Shown here in pieces: positions 1 through 9,668 of a stretch of 64,000 nt of DNA. Every line of letters begins with the position of its first letter. The stretch's first letter is position 1. The DNA is taken from positions 930,001-994,000 of the forward strand of contig QPFY01000007.1 in the NCBI GenBank assembly GCA_003665825.1. The letters run 5' to 3'. The translations under genes were made by a program, and so were the position numbers. The DNA comes from Microbotryum silenes-acaulis. Its lineage: Eukaryota; Basidiomycota; Microbotryomycetes; Microbotryales; Microbotryaceae. A model generated the notes under the pieces. It made no database searches. It had not been told where the DNA came from and was given only the letters and a program-made list of their open reading frames with translations.

Positions 1-330
1 GCGCAACGCAACCGCCACAGAGTCGACAGGAGCACGATGCGGGCGGCGGGCGACGATCACGGAGGGCTGGGGTGTATGCCAACTACGACAACACAAACGA
101 CAGCCAAGTCGTCGGTGCGAGGTAAGCGGTGCAGGAGGGAACAGGGCTAAGCGTGGTCGGAGCCGCCGCGCGCCATTCAGCCCAAGCGCCGTAAGCAGCG
201 ACTAAGCAGGAAATAGGCGGCGAATAGGCGTGGATTAGCCCGTGCCCGTGGAATAGGCGCCGAATAGAGCCCTCTTTCCTCTGTTCCCCCTGATCCTCTC
301 TGAACGAACCGGGGCCTGGCGCGAACAACC
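1..330. other. Left-edge intergenic / 5' flank
   Basis: No convincing coding exon is seen on either strand. The short open frames here do not resemble proteins and lack supported splice sites. The stretch is probably the 5' flank of the synthetase gene that starts at 331. Confidence 0.5.
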
Positions 331-2734
331 ATGTCCATCATCAAATGGCACAGACTACCCGTGACCCTAATCGAACTCTCCCAATCATGTCTCACCCCTC
401 AAGCTACCTCCGCATCTCGCTCGCTCCCGATCCGGTCCTCCCTACGCGGCCAAGGTCACGCCCATCGTCATTGCTCAACCACATCCACGCCGTCCACGGC
501 TCAGAAACCGACCAAACTCCGTTTCGCTCCTTCCCCTACGGGATATCTCCATCTCGGTGGTCTCCGAACGGTCCTCTACAACCATTTACTTGCTAAAAGA
601 CTCGGCGCAACTTGGGCCCTGAGGATCGAGGATACCGATCAGGTCCGTAGAGCCCCCCCCCCCGAATCTCATACGAGTAGGGTTCAGAGCTGACACAAGG
701 TCGTTCCTCCCCCTGCTTGCGCTAATTTGAACAGACTCGGTTCGTCCCAGGTGCTGTCGAGAGCTTGATCAAGACCCTTCGATGGGCCAAGCTGGACTAC
801 GATGAAGGTCAGCGCAAACGATTCCGAGAAAGAACTTTCCGCCAGAGATTGATCGCGCATGAGATCACTCTCTCTGGCAGGACCTTACCGAGATGGTGGA
901 AACGGGCCATATCATCAATCAGAACGAAAGCATATATACGACGCCTCCTTACAAGCCTTGATCGACGTACGTCCTTCCAAGTTCTAGCTCCGAACCCGAA
1001 CAGACCCCCACCTGACCAACCGAACCCCCACCACACAGTCCGGCAAAGCGTACCACTGCTTTTGTACGGCCGAACGACTCGCATCGACGCGCAAGCTGTT
1101 ACAAAAACAGGGTAGCAACGCGACGTATGATCGTAAGTGCTTGGGATTGAGTAAGGAGGAGGTCCAGGCCAGATTGGATCAAGGCGAAGCGAGTGTCGTT
1201 CGGTTCAAGGTCAGAATCCCATCAACCTTTGGCATCCCTGACTGTACTCACGCTCCCTCTTCATACCTTCTCAGAGCTCAAGTGGTGGTATGACCCAGCA
1301 CGACCTCGTCTACGATACCATCACCTACCCTTCTCTACCCATCGAAGATTTCGTCCTACGAAAATCGGAGGGACTGCCAACCTATCATTTCGCGAGCGTG
1401 GTTGATGATCATTCGATGGGGGTGACTCACGTCTTACGTGGGGAGGTCAGCAACACCATCTGATCGTAGAGTGTTCCACTTTCAAAAGTTCGCTGACGCC
1501 CCTCGTCTCGTTCGTGATAGGAATGGCTGCCCTCAACACCCAAACACCTCTCCCTCTACTCAGCCTTGGGTATCGACCCTCCCCAGTTCGCTCATCTTCC
1601 TCTCTTGGTCAACCAAGATGGGTCCAAACTCTCAAAAAGAGCAGGGGACGTAAGAGTGGAAGAATATATCGTACGTGCGATACCTCTCTCCTCTTTACCA
1701 TCATGGAGGAACTGAGGATGGACTTGATAAATGATCGAATAGGACAAGGGCTACGAACCCGAAGCGTTGTTGAATTTCGTCGCTTTGATGGGTTGGTCGC
1801 CCCAAGCCACAACTTCGACCAACGTTGATGCGTCGGGTCAAGAAGGACATGTGCTCACGATGGAGGAGATGATAAAACGTGTACGTCTTGTTCGCATTCT
1901 TTCTCGGAGGGGTGAACAACTCCTGACGCGTGCTTTGCACGACGCTAGTTCTCCCTCGAAGGCGTCAATAAGAATCGCTCGACGATGAATTTGAGCAAGT
2001 TGGAGTATCTTAATCGAGAACATGTCAAGCTGAAATTGGGGGAGAAGGAAGGGAGAAAGGAGATGGTGGAGAGGTTGAAAGCGAATGTAGAGCGGGAGAT
2101 TGGGGATGCGTGAGTTCGCTGGATGGTGGAGATAAGTGGGGTGAATGAAGAGCTGATGGGTTGTGTTCTCATTTCGTGTGTAGAAAAAAGACGGACGATC
2201 CGGTCTATTTGGGACAGGTGATCGAGGCTTTAAAGGTCAGTTCATCTCCCTTGCTTTGATTCTGGACCATCGCTGAATATGATTGATACCATCGAACTTG
2301 ACAGGAACGCCTCCACACGATCCACGACATCCCTCGACTAGGACGTTACTTTTTCTCCCCGCCTGATTACACGACCAAATTGGCGCGTCAGATGGCCAAG
2401 AACGTGCCTTTGTTGATCTATCGTACGTCTTGCTCAAGCACTCTGAAACTCCTTCGAGGCCTTGCTCATCTCGGCACGCTGCGCCCAACAGGCGAGACAC
2501 TGTCTTCTACGATCGAGTTACTGCAATCCTTACCCGACGAAGCCTGGATTTGGTCTTCCGAGACGCATCACAAGATGATTGAGACGCTCAACACGCTCGT
2601 CAAAGCGGGAGGGAGTAGTAAGAACGTAATGACGTCGCTTCGGCATGCGTTGACGGCGACCAAGGTGAGCAGCTTCCTCCATCCTCTTAAGAGGGGTTCA
2701 GAAAGCTGATGCGTTTTTCGTGGCGCGTGGGGTG

Positions 2735-2765
<31 letters not shown>

Positions 2766-2862
2766 GGTGGGTGCAGGTGTCCCCATGACGGTCCTGACGT
2801 TGGGAAAGGAGGAAAGCTTGGCTCGATTGCAGCATGCGCTCGAGGAGAGGGCTGGGGAGTGA
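331..2862 (+). CDS. MSE1: Mitochondrial glutamyl-tRNA synthetase
   Basis: Class I synthetase that charges tRNA-Glu in mitochondria. Twelve exons: 331-642, 735-807, 881-966, 1039-1209, 1275-1445, 1521-1670, 1743-1880, 1949-2109, 2184-2235, 2305-2422, 2492-2664, 2767-2862, giving 566 aa; all phases agree. Residues 1-60 are rich in Ser, Arg and Thr and poor in acidic residues, as in a mitochondrial presequence. The HIGH-type motif is HLGG (74-77) after FAPSPTG, and the KMSKS-type motif is KLSKR (307-311). The stretch from [14 protein letters not shown] is typical of bacterial-type GluRS. The ATG at 331 is in frame with the catalytic core; the ATG at 387 is not. The last intron carries a TC microsatellite directly before its acceptor. 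The family assignment is firm; the mitochondrial location is inferred from the bacterial-type sequence and the presequence. Confidence 0.93.
2737..2764 (+). repeat. (TC)14 microsatellite in GluRS intron 11
   Basis: A perfect TC dinucleotide run fills the end of the last GluRS intron and runs into the acceptor AG at 2765-2766. It therefore doubles as the polypyrimidine tract of that splice site. Confidence 0.95.
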
Positions 2863-3887
2863 ATTAAAATCACAAAGTCAAGCCGGTTGAACAAGGTTGA
2901 GAACGTGTCAGCGTTCGATCGACCCTGTCCCATGAAAAATCCACGTCAAAAGACCCAAAGCGATCCGTAGAGAAATCAGATCGTAACACGCCACACCCAA
3001 GAGAAAAGATCAAAGACGAGAATATGGTTGGGGCCGCTTAGGAACCAGCAAGAGACGAAAAGCCTCTGATGAAATCCGTACCCCCGCTTCATCCCATCTG
3101 TCCCCCTGCTCGGATGTGGGGTGGTTACCGCGTAAACAGTAAGTTTTGGCCCGTCTAAGATTGTGTCGCTCATTCGATTGGCGCCTGATCTCACCGGAGG
3201 CCCCACACAACGTCGAAGTTGGAGTGGGGTGGGGTGGACCAGGCCCATTCATCGACGTACAAGGATGATATAAAGACGTCATCATGTTTCTAGGGTGCTT
3301 TGGAGGTCGGGATGAGACGAAGGCAGGGATAGGGGTTGCTCACCTTGAGGGAGGGGGTGAAATGGTGCGACTGTCACGACGGTGCGGGGCAGAGGAGGTG
3401 CGCGTCTGGATCGCCGCAGAGACGCGTCGTGCCAGCGTCTGGTCGCGCAAGGCCCAAACGCAAGCCGAGCGTCGAGCGATCGCGCCAGATCGCGCCCAAC
3501 AAGCAACACTTGATGGTGCGAAACCCCGGCACGAAGCCTCGCTTTGGACCCGTGCACATTAGTCCCTGTACACCTCTCAACCCCGACACCACACACACAC
3601 ACACCCCGACCCGTATCCGACTTTGTACGACGACACCTGGCGTGTTTTTTTCATTCCCCGTCTCTTCTCCATCTCACGAGCGTGCGCCAGGCTTGCTGCG
3701 ACGATCACACACCACCACCACCCAGCGCGCGTCCGCGTACGACCGCCGCCGCCCAGCGCCAGCGCCGACGCAGCAGCACTCAACCGACGACGCTCCGACC
3801 GAGCAACGCCAGCGAGCATTGCCAGCGTCCTGACCCATCACGACACCCCACCACCCCACCCGCATCTGAACGAACCACACCAGAGCA
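2863..3887. other. Intergenic, about 1 kb
   Basis: Contains the 3' flank of the synthetase and the 5' region of the CHS7-like gene. From about 3550 onward the + strand is rich in C and A, with a short CA run near 3590-3603, which is usual for a basidiomycete 5' UTR or promoter. The overlapping open frames here are low complexity (Arg/Pro/Thr) in several frames at once. I regard them as composition artefacts. Confidence 0.5.
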
Positions 3888-5310
3888 ATGTCAACCGCGA
3901 CGATTGAGACCTCGTTGAGCTTTGGCTCGTACGACTGGATCTGTACCCAGGCCGCCTTGGTCGTTTGTCCACTCGTGGGAAGTTCGACCTCGGGTGGCTA
4001 TGGCATCTCCCCAACGTGCTATGCGCGCAATGTCGAGATTGGCACCACGCTCATATTCCAACCGGGTAAGCGACCACTTGGCGTTCACTCGCAACGAGCG
4101 CAGAGTGGCTGATCGACTGACGTAAACCGTGGCGCACGCCTTCCTCAGCCACGAGCTTCCTGCACATTACCGCGCTCGGCATGGTCGCCGTCATGATCCT
4201 CCACATCCGAGCCAAATACACCGCCGTAGGCAGGAAGGAGATCGTCACCTTTTTCTACCTCTACTTTGTCGTCGAGCTTCTGTCCATCTTTCTCGACTCG
4301 GGCATCATCCCTTCTTCGTCCACCGTTTATCCCGTCAGTTGGGCGTTTCTCCCTTGACGCGTCGCAGGCTCTAGAGCGACCCGTTCGGCAGGCATCAGGC
4401 AGTCTGGTCCCGCTGACACTTTCCCTCTTGCTCTGGCAGTGGTTCGCGGCCATTCGTCTCGGCTTGATCTGCGCCACGTTCTGGTCCTTGCTCTGGAATG
4501 GCTTTGTCGGGTTCCAGCTCTGGGAGGACGGCACACCGCTTTCGCTCTGGGTTGGTCCGGCTCTCGAAGAACGGACATTCCGAGATGGTGCAGTGATCTC
4601 TGACCGTACCCACACATTATCGTACAGTCACTCCGTTTGTCGTGCCTGGGCATCTTCCTCGTCTCGGGCTTCATCGCGATCGCGACCTTCAAAGGACTCG
4701 CATCCTTCTCACGCTCGAAACCGACCGCGCTCTGGATCGTCGAATTCATCTTCAACCTCGCGTGCCTCGTCATCTACATCGTCCTACAACTCATCCTCGT
4801 CATCCGCACCCTCGACGATCGCTGGCCGATCGGCGACATCCTCTTCGGCACGGCCTTCTTCGTCATCGGCCAAACGTTGCTCTACGGTTTCTCCGTCACG
4901 ATCTGCGATGCCGTATCGCACTACATCGATGGGCTCTTCTTCTCGACATTGTGCACCTTGTTCGCGGTGATGATGGTGTACAAGTACTGGGATTCCATCA
5001 CCAAGGAGGACCTCGAATTCTCTGTTGGATCCAAGCAGGCCGTGTGGGAAGTCAAGGAAAGCCTGTTAAGGGGTGATAACGACGAGGACGTGTTGGCTCA
5101 TACACCGGGTGGGTATGGCGCCTATGGAGCCCAGGGGCAATCTACGTTCAACACTCAGGGCTGTAAGTACCTCGGGATCTTGTGCAATTGATCAAACGAG
5201 CACCGAAACTGATCATTCGCGTGTTTGTAATCGACCCAGATCCCCCCGTCCCTCCTCTACCTCAAAAGAGCGGCTATGGAGGCCAAGGGAATCAATACGG
5301 ACAATACTAG
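3888..5310 (+). CDS. CHS7: Chitin synthase export chaperone (Chs7 family)
   Basis: Polytopic ER membrane protein that lets chitin synthase III leave the ER, so it serves cell-wall chitin synthesis. Five exons: 3888-4065, 4149-4333, 4440-4550, 4628-5162, 5240-5310, giving 359 aa with consistent phases. Family landmarks include [19 protein letters not shown] near the N-terminus, [50 protein letters not shown], and [16 protein letters not shown] before the cytosolic tail. Several hydrophobic spans fit the seven-segment topology known for the family. The tail ends in a Gly/Gln/Tyr-rich stretch encoded by the last exon. Reading through the last intron would instead end the protein after six extra residues (stop at 5191). 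Confidence 0.95.
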
Positions 5311-5856
5311 AACTAATCATCATACTCGCCCTCACACATCACCGCCCACCCCCATGATTTGTCCAGCGTCGATCCTCTTAAAAGACACTTTCGCCTCTTT
5401 ATTTCGGCGCGCTTGCTGACTCTTCGTTGACGACTTACACATACATTCGGCTTCTCATTGTTTGTATCAACTCGTTATCTCCATTGTGTTGACGCGCGTT
5501 TTCTTCGGCTTGATCTGTCTGTCCTAGCTCCACCGTGGTTCCTTACATCATTATCAGCATCTGTAACGACACCTTTTCATCATGTTCCTTTGCAGCGAAT
5601 CGTGCTGGGTGACCAACTTGGTTAGCATACTGATACACCTTGATCCTTGCTGGAGAACCCGAGGACGGAGAGGGCCATCGAAGCGATCGAGCAACTCCGA
5701 TCCCGGCGCGTGCTGGTCACGATGCCCGATGTCGATGATTACGCGCGCCAGAAGCGAAAGCGATAATTCTCGATTCAGCTTGACCTCAGCTTTCCTCATC
5801 CCGCTACTAATACGAACCACATCCATAGACCCTCCTCCGAAGCAGCTGAAAGCAAT
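5311..5856. other. Intergenic with a coding-like stretch upstream of the DUF3140 gene
   Basis: Mostly AT-richer spacer and 3' flank of CHS7. Around 5660-5770 one + frame reads like protein, including MPDVDDYARQKRKR, and stops with TAA at about 5764. A branch-point-like CTAAT and an acceptor lie at about 5810-5829. It may be a 5' UTR or a lost or non-canonical first exon of the next gene (see findings). Confidence 0.4.
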
Positions 5857-6620
5857 ATGGGCAAATCGGACGAGCAAGTCATTGAGGAGTTCCACAGTGA
5901 GTGCAAGAGCCTGGTGGATCGGCCGTCGTAGCGAACGTCGATGTCGATGTCGATATCGATGTGGGGGTGCAGTGGACTACGTCACGTCGTACTCGATCGG
6001 GTTCTACGATCAATAGGCATGTTGCCGCGTCGTACCTCCAGATCTTCTTTTTTTTGTAGTTCCTTACGAGAGCCCAAATTAGGCTTGCTGATCGAATCAT
6101 TCGCTCAGAGTACGTGAACATGACCCCGGAAGAACTGGAAGAATGGCTCGAGACGGATGAATCGAAAGGATCGGGATGGACGGGCAATGATGGCGCGGGT
6201 GGGGAATCCGTCGGGCATGATTCGGGGAGGAAGATTGTGAGTGGGTTTTTGAAATGTTCTGAGTTGGTATTGGGTGTTGTTGCTGGAGCTTTCACTGATG
6301 TGGTAAGCCCCCCCCCCTTTTTTTTTGGTGGACGTTGTGACTGGCAGGTCAAGATCCTTCGTTCCGATTCTCAGAATCCTTCGGAGGATGAGTTGGCTCA
6401 TATGCGCAAGGTAAGCGAGCCGACTTGGTCTATAAGAATCTCTACGGCCATAGACTCTAGCCGACTGTCTGTCTATACACTACCTCAGGTCTGCGCCTAC
6501 TGTGCTCGTCATCTCGCGCAAGAGGGCAAGATGAAGGAGAGCAAGGATGAGGACGAATTGACCGAGACCAAGGCGTATCGCTCATTGAAGAATTGGGGTC
6601 ACGACATGCTGAAGGCTTGA
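5857..6620 (+). CDS. DUF3140 family small protein
   Basis: Conserved protein of unknown function found in bacteria and fungi. Four exons: 5857-5896, 6109-6236, 6348-6410, 6489-6620, giving 120 aa. Recognisable stretches are VIEEFHKYVNMTPEELEEWL, GHDSGRKIV, HMRKVCAYCARHLAQE and the C-terminal SYRSLKNWGHD-like segment (here AYRSLKNWGHDMLK). The start at 5857 matches where family members normally begin. A frame-compatible stretch upstream could extend the N-terminus. Intron 2 contains a C-then-T homopolymer tract at about 6308-6326. No membrane segment or signal peptide is seen. Some family members have been annotated as DNA-binding, but nothing in this sequence proves it. Confidence 0.82.
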
Positions 6621-7031
6621 TGATGTATGACCCGTGGTAAAGTACCCGAAGCGGTTACAAGTCGGAGAGAACGATTGGAGCTTGTACGAAGAGGCTGAAA
6701 CGAAGAAAGGGGCTCAAGCTTGTCGCGAAGTAATTGTGAATGCAACGGAGGATGTTCGAAACGATTTCTAGTCGTCGTGTGGAGGTATGTAAACGTCCAA
6801 AGAGCCTTTGAAAATTCGTCTGCTGGTGTTGATCAGGAGTGCTCGGACCTCCAATCGCAAAATGGGGGTTGTCTCGGTCTGAAACGTTCTTTACGCGGCG
6901 GCCGTGGCTGTGGGTGTTCGCCGGTTCGGTTCGCCTTCATTGCCTCCTCCACCGAGCGTCTCCGTGCACGACTTCGCTTTCTCGTTCCCTTTGGTTCTCC
7001 TTCTACGCATCCCTCCACCTCGAGGAAACCG
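6621..7031. other. Intergenic, about 0.4 kb
   Basis: No supported exon. An open frame that runs into the next gene from 6720 is cysteine- and arginine-rich and not protein-like, so I place the gene start at 7032. Confidence 0.5.
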
Positions 7032-8576
7032 ATGTCACGACCTTCTTACGACGCACGAACGACACGACCTACTTCGTCCCATCTGTCACGGGAATACTCC
7101 TCGGCCGACGTGTACACCTTGTCCAAGGAGAACCCGTCGGACGCCGAGTTGAGGTCATCGGATCGTTCGCCGCGACCGCCGGTTGACCAATCTAGACCGA
7201 CGGCGTCGAGCGCGACGTCGACGTCCACTCCGAGGATTTCGACCTACCAGGACGCTGATGAGGAGGACGATGAAGACGAGGGTGGTTGGACTACCACTTA
7301 TGATGACTTTGTTCCACGTCGAGCGAGTACGATGTACCAACCTGGGATGGGCCACATCGCTTCGTACGTTATTGAACAACTTGAGAGGCGGCCGTCGCTC
7401 GACTAGCGCCGTTGCCAAGGTTGTTCAGTCGCTGGATTCCATTGTAGTGACACTTGGTTTGATTACATTTATTTATTACTCGGAATGAATTAAACAGATC
7501 CACATCCAAGACGAACATGCTCGAAACGGTACAACAACCCATCTTGGCGACGCACGACTGGTCAATCGGAGAAAAACGAACGGACTGGGGCAAGCGTGGT
7601 TCGAGCCGAGGCGAAAACCCGCGCGCTGTCCCACCGCTCAAGGCCAAGGTGAAACGAGTCAAAGGTTTCGTGGGCAGGCATTGGAAGTGGATGCTTGCTA
7701 TTGTCCTGGCTTTGATCGTAGTGTGAGTCCCCTCGGTGCGATCGATCGGGGCAGTCCCATGTGGCGGGCGGAGAATTGCTGAAGCCGAGCTGCGAAAATC
7801 ATGTCGACAGGGTCGCCTTGATACTCTACTTTCTTCTGCCTCGAGTGCCTGGTGTCGACTTCCAGGGTTCGAATCCGATCATCAAGACGAGTACAGTCGC
7901 ACAGACCTCCTCCAGTCCGGCATTCTTTTACTTCACCTCGGATCTCCTCGTCAATAGTGAGTGAAGCTCCTGATTTCTGCTCAGGCCCTGGTCGGCGAGA
8001 GTGACGAACAGTTCTGACGTGGACTGGGATAAACTTCGCAGTCGACGCCTCGGCGAGTTACATTCCTATTATCTTTTCGATGTTTCAGGTGCACCTTTCA
8101 TTGCAAGAGACGGGAAAAATCATTGCTCAGGGGCCACGAACAGGGATTAAGGTCAATGGCAAAACTTCGACGATCTACCAAGTCAGTTTTGTGCAGCGCG
8201 TTTTGAGCTAGGACAATAACTCCCGTCAAAGGATGTGTAAGCTGATCATTTCATACCATATAGATACCTCTGACGTGGTCCGGTAATATGTCGGTCTCGG
8301 AGCCCACCTGTAAGTGAAATTGTCAATGACGCCGTACGATGCGGGACTCGCTGCGGCAGTGTCGTGCTCACGGCGCTCGATCGACTGTTTTCCCCTGCAG
8401 TCAAAGCCGTCCGACAAGCATGCCAAACCATTTATCCGACGACGACGCGCCCAGGTCTGAACCTCACCATGTCCGTCAAAACGAAACTCATAGGCCTGAT
8501 CGGCACCCACCACACACACCCCGTCTCGATCGACAGCGTGCCTTGCCCGATCCAGTTCCCTGGTAATAGTAGTTGA
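7032..8576 (+). CDS. Single-pass membrane protein with LEA_2-like domain
   Basis: Six exons: 7032-7363, 7498-7722, 7811-7956, 8042-8181, 8264-8309, 8401-8576, giving 354 aa with phases that all fit. Residues 1 to about 110 are disordered (Ser/Thr/Arg) with an acidic patch (DADEEDDEDEGG). A basic segment, KAKVKRVKGFVGRHWKW, precedes one hydrophobic helix at about 176-196 (MLAIVLALIVVVALILYFLL). The rest looks like a beta-rich LEA_2-type domain: PRVPGVDFQG just after the membrane, a LLVNIDASASYIPI strand, and CPIQFP near the end. Positive charge before the helix suggests the N-terminus is cytosolic and the C-terminal domain lies in the lumen or outside (type II). I do not recognise a named orthologue. 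The LEA_2 match is by pattern only. Confidence 0.68.
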
Positions 8577-9668
8577 TGTTCCCGGATGACAAGTTTCTTG
8601 GTATTTTTTGGTTGACGATGATGAGGCAGTGCTTACTTTTGATGCTAATTTGTGTACGGTCGGGAGCCGAGAGCCCCTCTCTGTAAATCGCTACTCCTGT
8701 CCGCATGCCCACAAGCACATTCGAATTGATCATATGCGATAAAGGACAACTGTATGACGACCGGATGACGACAATTGAGAACAATAAAAGAACCAAGGAG
8801 AACCCCCGCCCTAGAAGAGAGAAAAGGTAGGAAAAGACAAGAAAACCACAGGTGCGAAGACGGCTACGTATTGGCTGGCGGTAGCTTTGTTAAACGGGCA
8901 ACAAGACCTTGACGCCGAAGTACTCGCGGTGTTGGTACAGCTTGCCAGGGCCGGCTCCGCACGCATCTTGTACTTCCTAACCTTCACGTCTATCAGACCT
9001 CGCTCGTCCGATAAATATTCCTCGAGAGGCGCCTGAAAATTCTGATCAGCTCGTGCCGACGGCCCGGTGTGGCTCGGCTGGAGTGTATTTGCATACCCGA
9101 GGCTACCTTGATAAGTAGGTGGAAACAAAACCAAAGTGGTCCCGTGGTGTTGGGGCAGGTACAAGATGATTTTCGTTCCCGCGGAGGTGGGCGGCGATAA
9201 AGACAGGGGCTGTCTCTGCCTCACGTCTGCACTGCAGCACCTGAGCTCGCAGCAAAGGAGGGTTCTGGTAATGCATTCGGTTTGAACTTGACGACTCACC
9301 AGCCACTTCACCGTCGTGCTGAGGCAGTCTGTAGGCCACTGCCGCTCTGACAGCAGCTGACTAGCTCACCTCACAGAGGGCTGAGGCTGACGAACTAACA
9401 GTAACGAGAAGCGACTGGGGCCCTCTGCGCCCAACGCGCTTCGCGCATCGTGAACTTCGCCCATACGCAACCTCGCACGTCGCCGAGTCACCAACACATC
9501 CGGAACCGTCCCCTGCTCTGCACTGTGACGATATCATCGTTGTACCCGCCCAAGCTTCATCCGGGCATCACCTTGCCCCTGTTGTAGCTGTTGGTCACCT
9601 GTACGCTGTACGCGTTCCCTCGCGTGTTCCCTCAGTCGAGCTCCTCAAACCGCGCACTTGTCACTGCT
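8577..9668. other. Intergenic, about 1.1 kb, with possible decayed minus-strand coding
   Basis: Holds the 3' flank of the membrane-protein gene and the 5' flank of the ISWI gene. On the minus strand between about 9345 and 8890 there are several protein-like pieces in different frames (for example HLRGNENHLVPAPTPRDHFG and, at the end, KLYQHREYFGVKVLLPV followed by a stop). I could not join them with acceptable splice phases. It may be an unresolved small gene or a decayed one. Confidence 0.3.

Noticed and set aside
3282..3918. Overlapping open frames on both strands upstream of CHS7
   Set aside because: They overlap in four frames at once and are rich in Arg, Pro and Thr, as expected from CA/CG-rich leader sequence, with no protein-like segment.
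6720..7031. N-terminal extension of the LEA_2-like protein from an upstream ATG
   Set aside because: The in-frame extension is cysteine/arginine-rich and unlike protein, and the ATG at 7032 is followed directly by the Ser/Thr-rich start.
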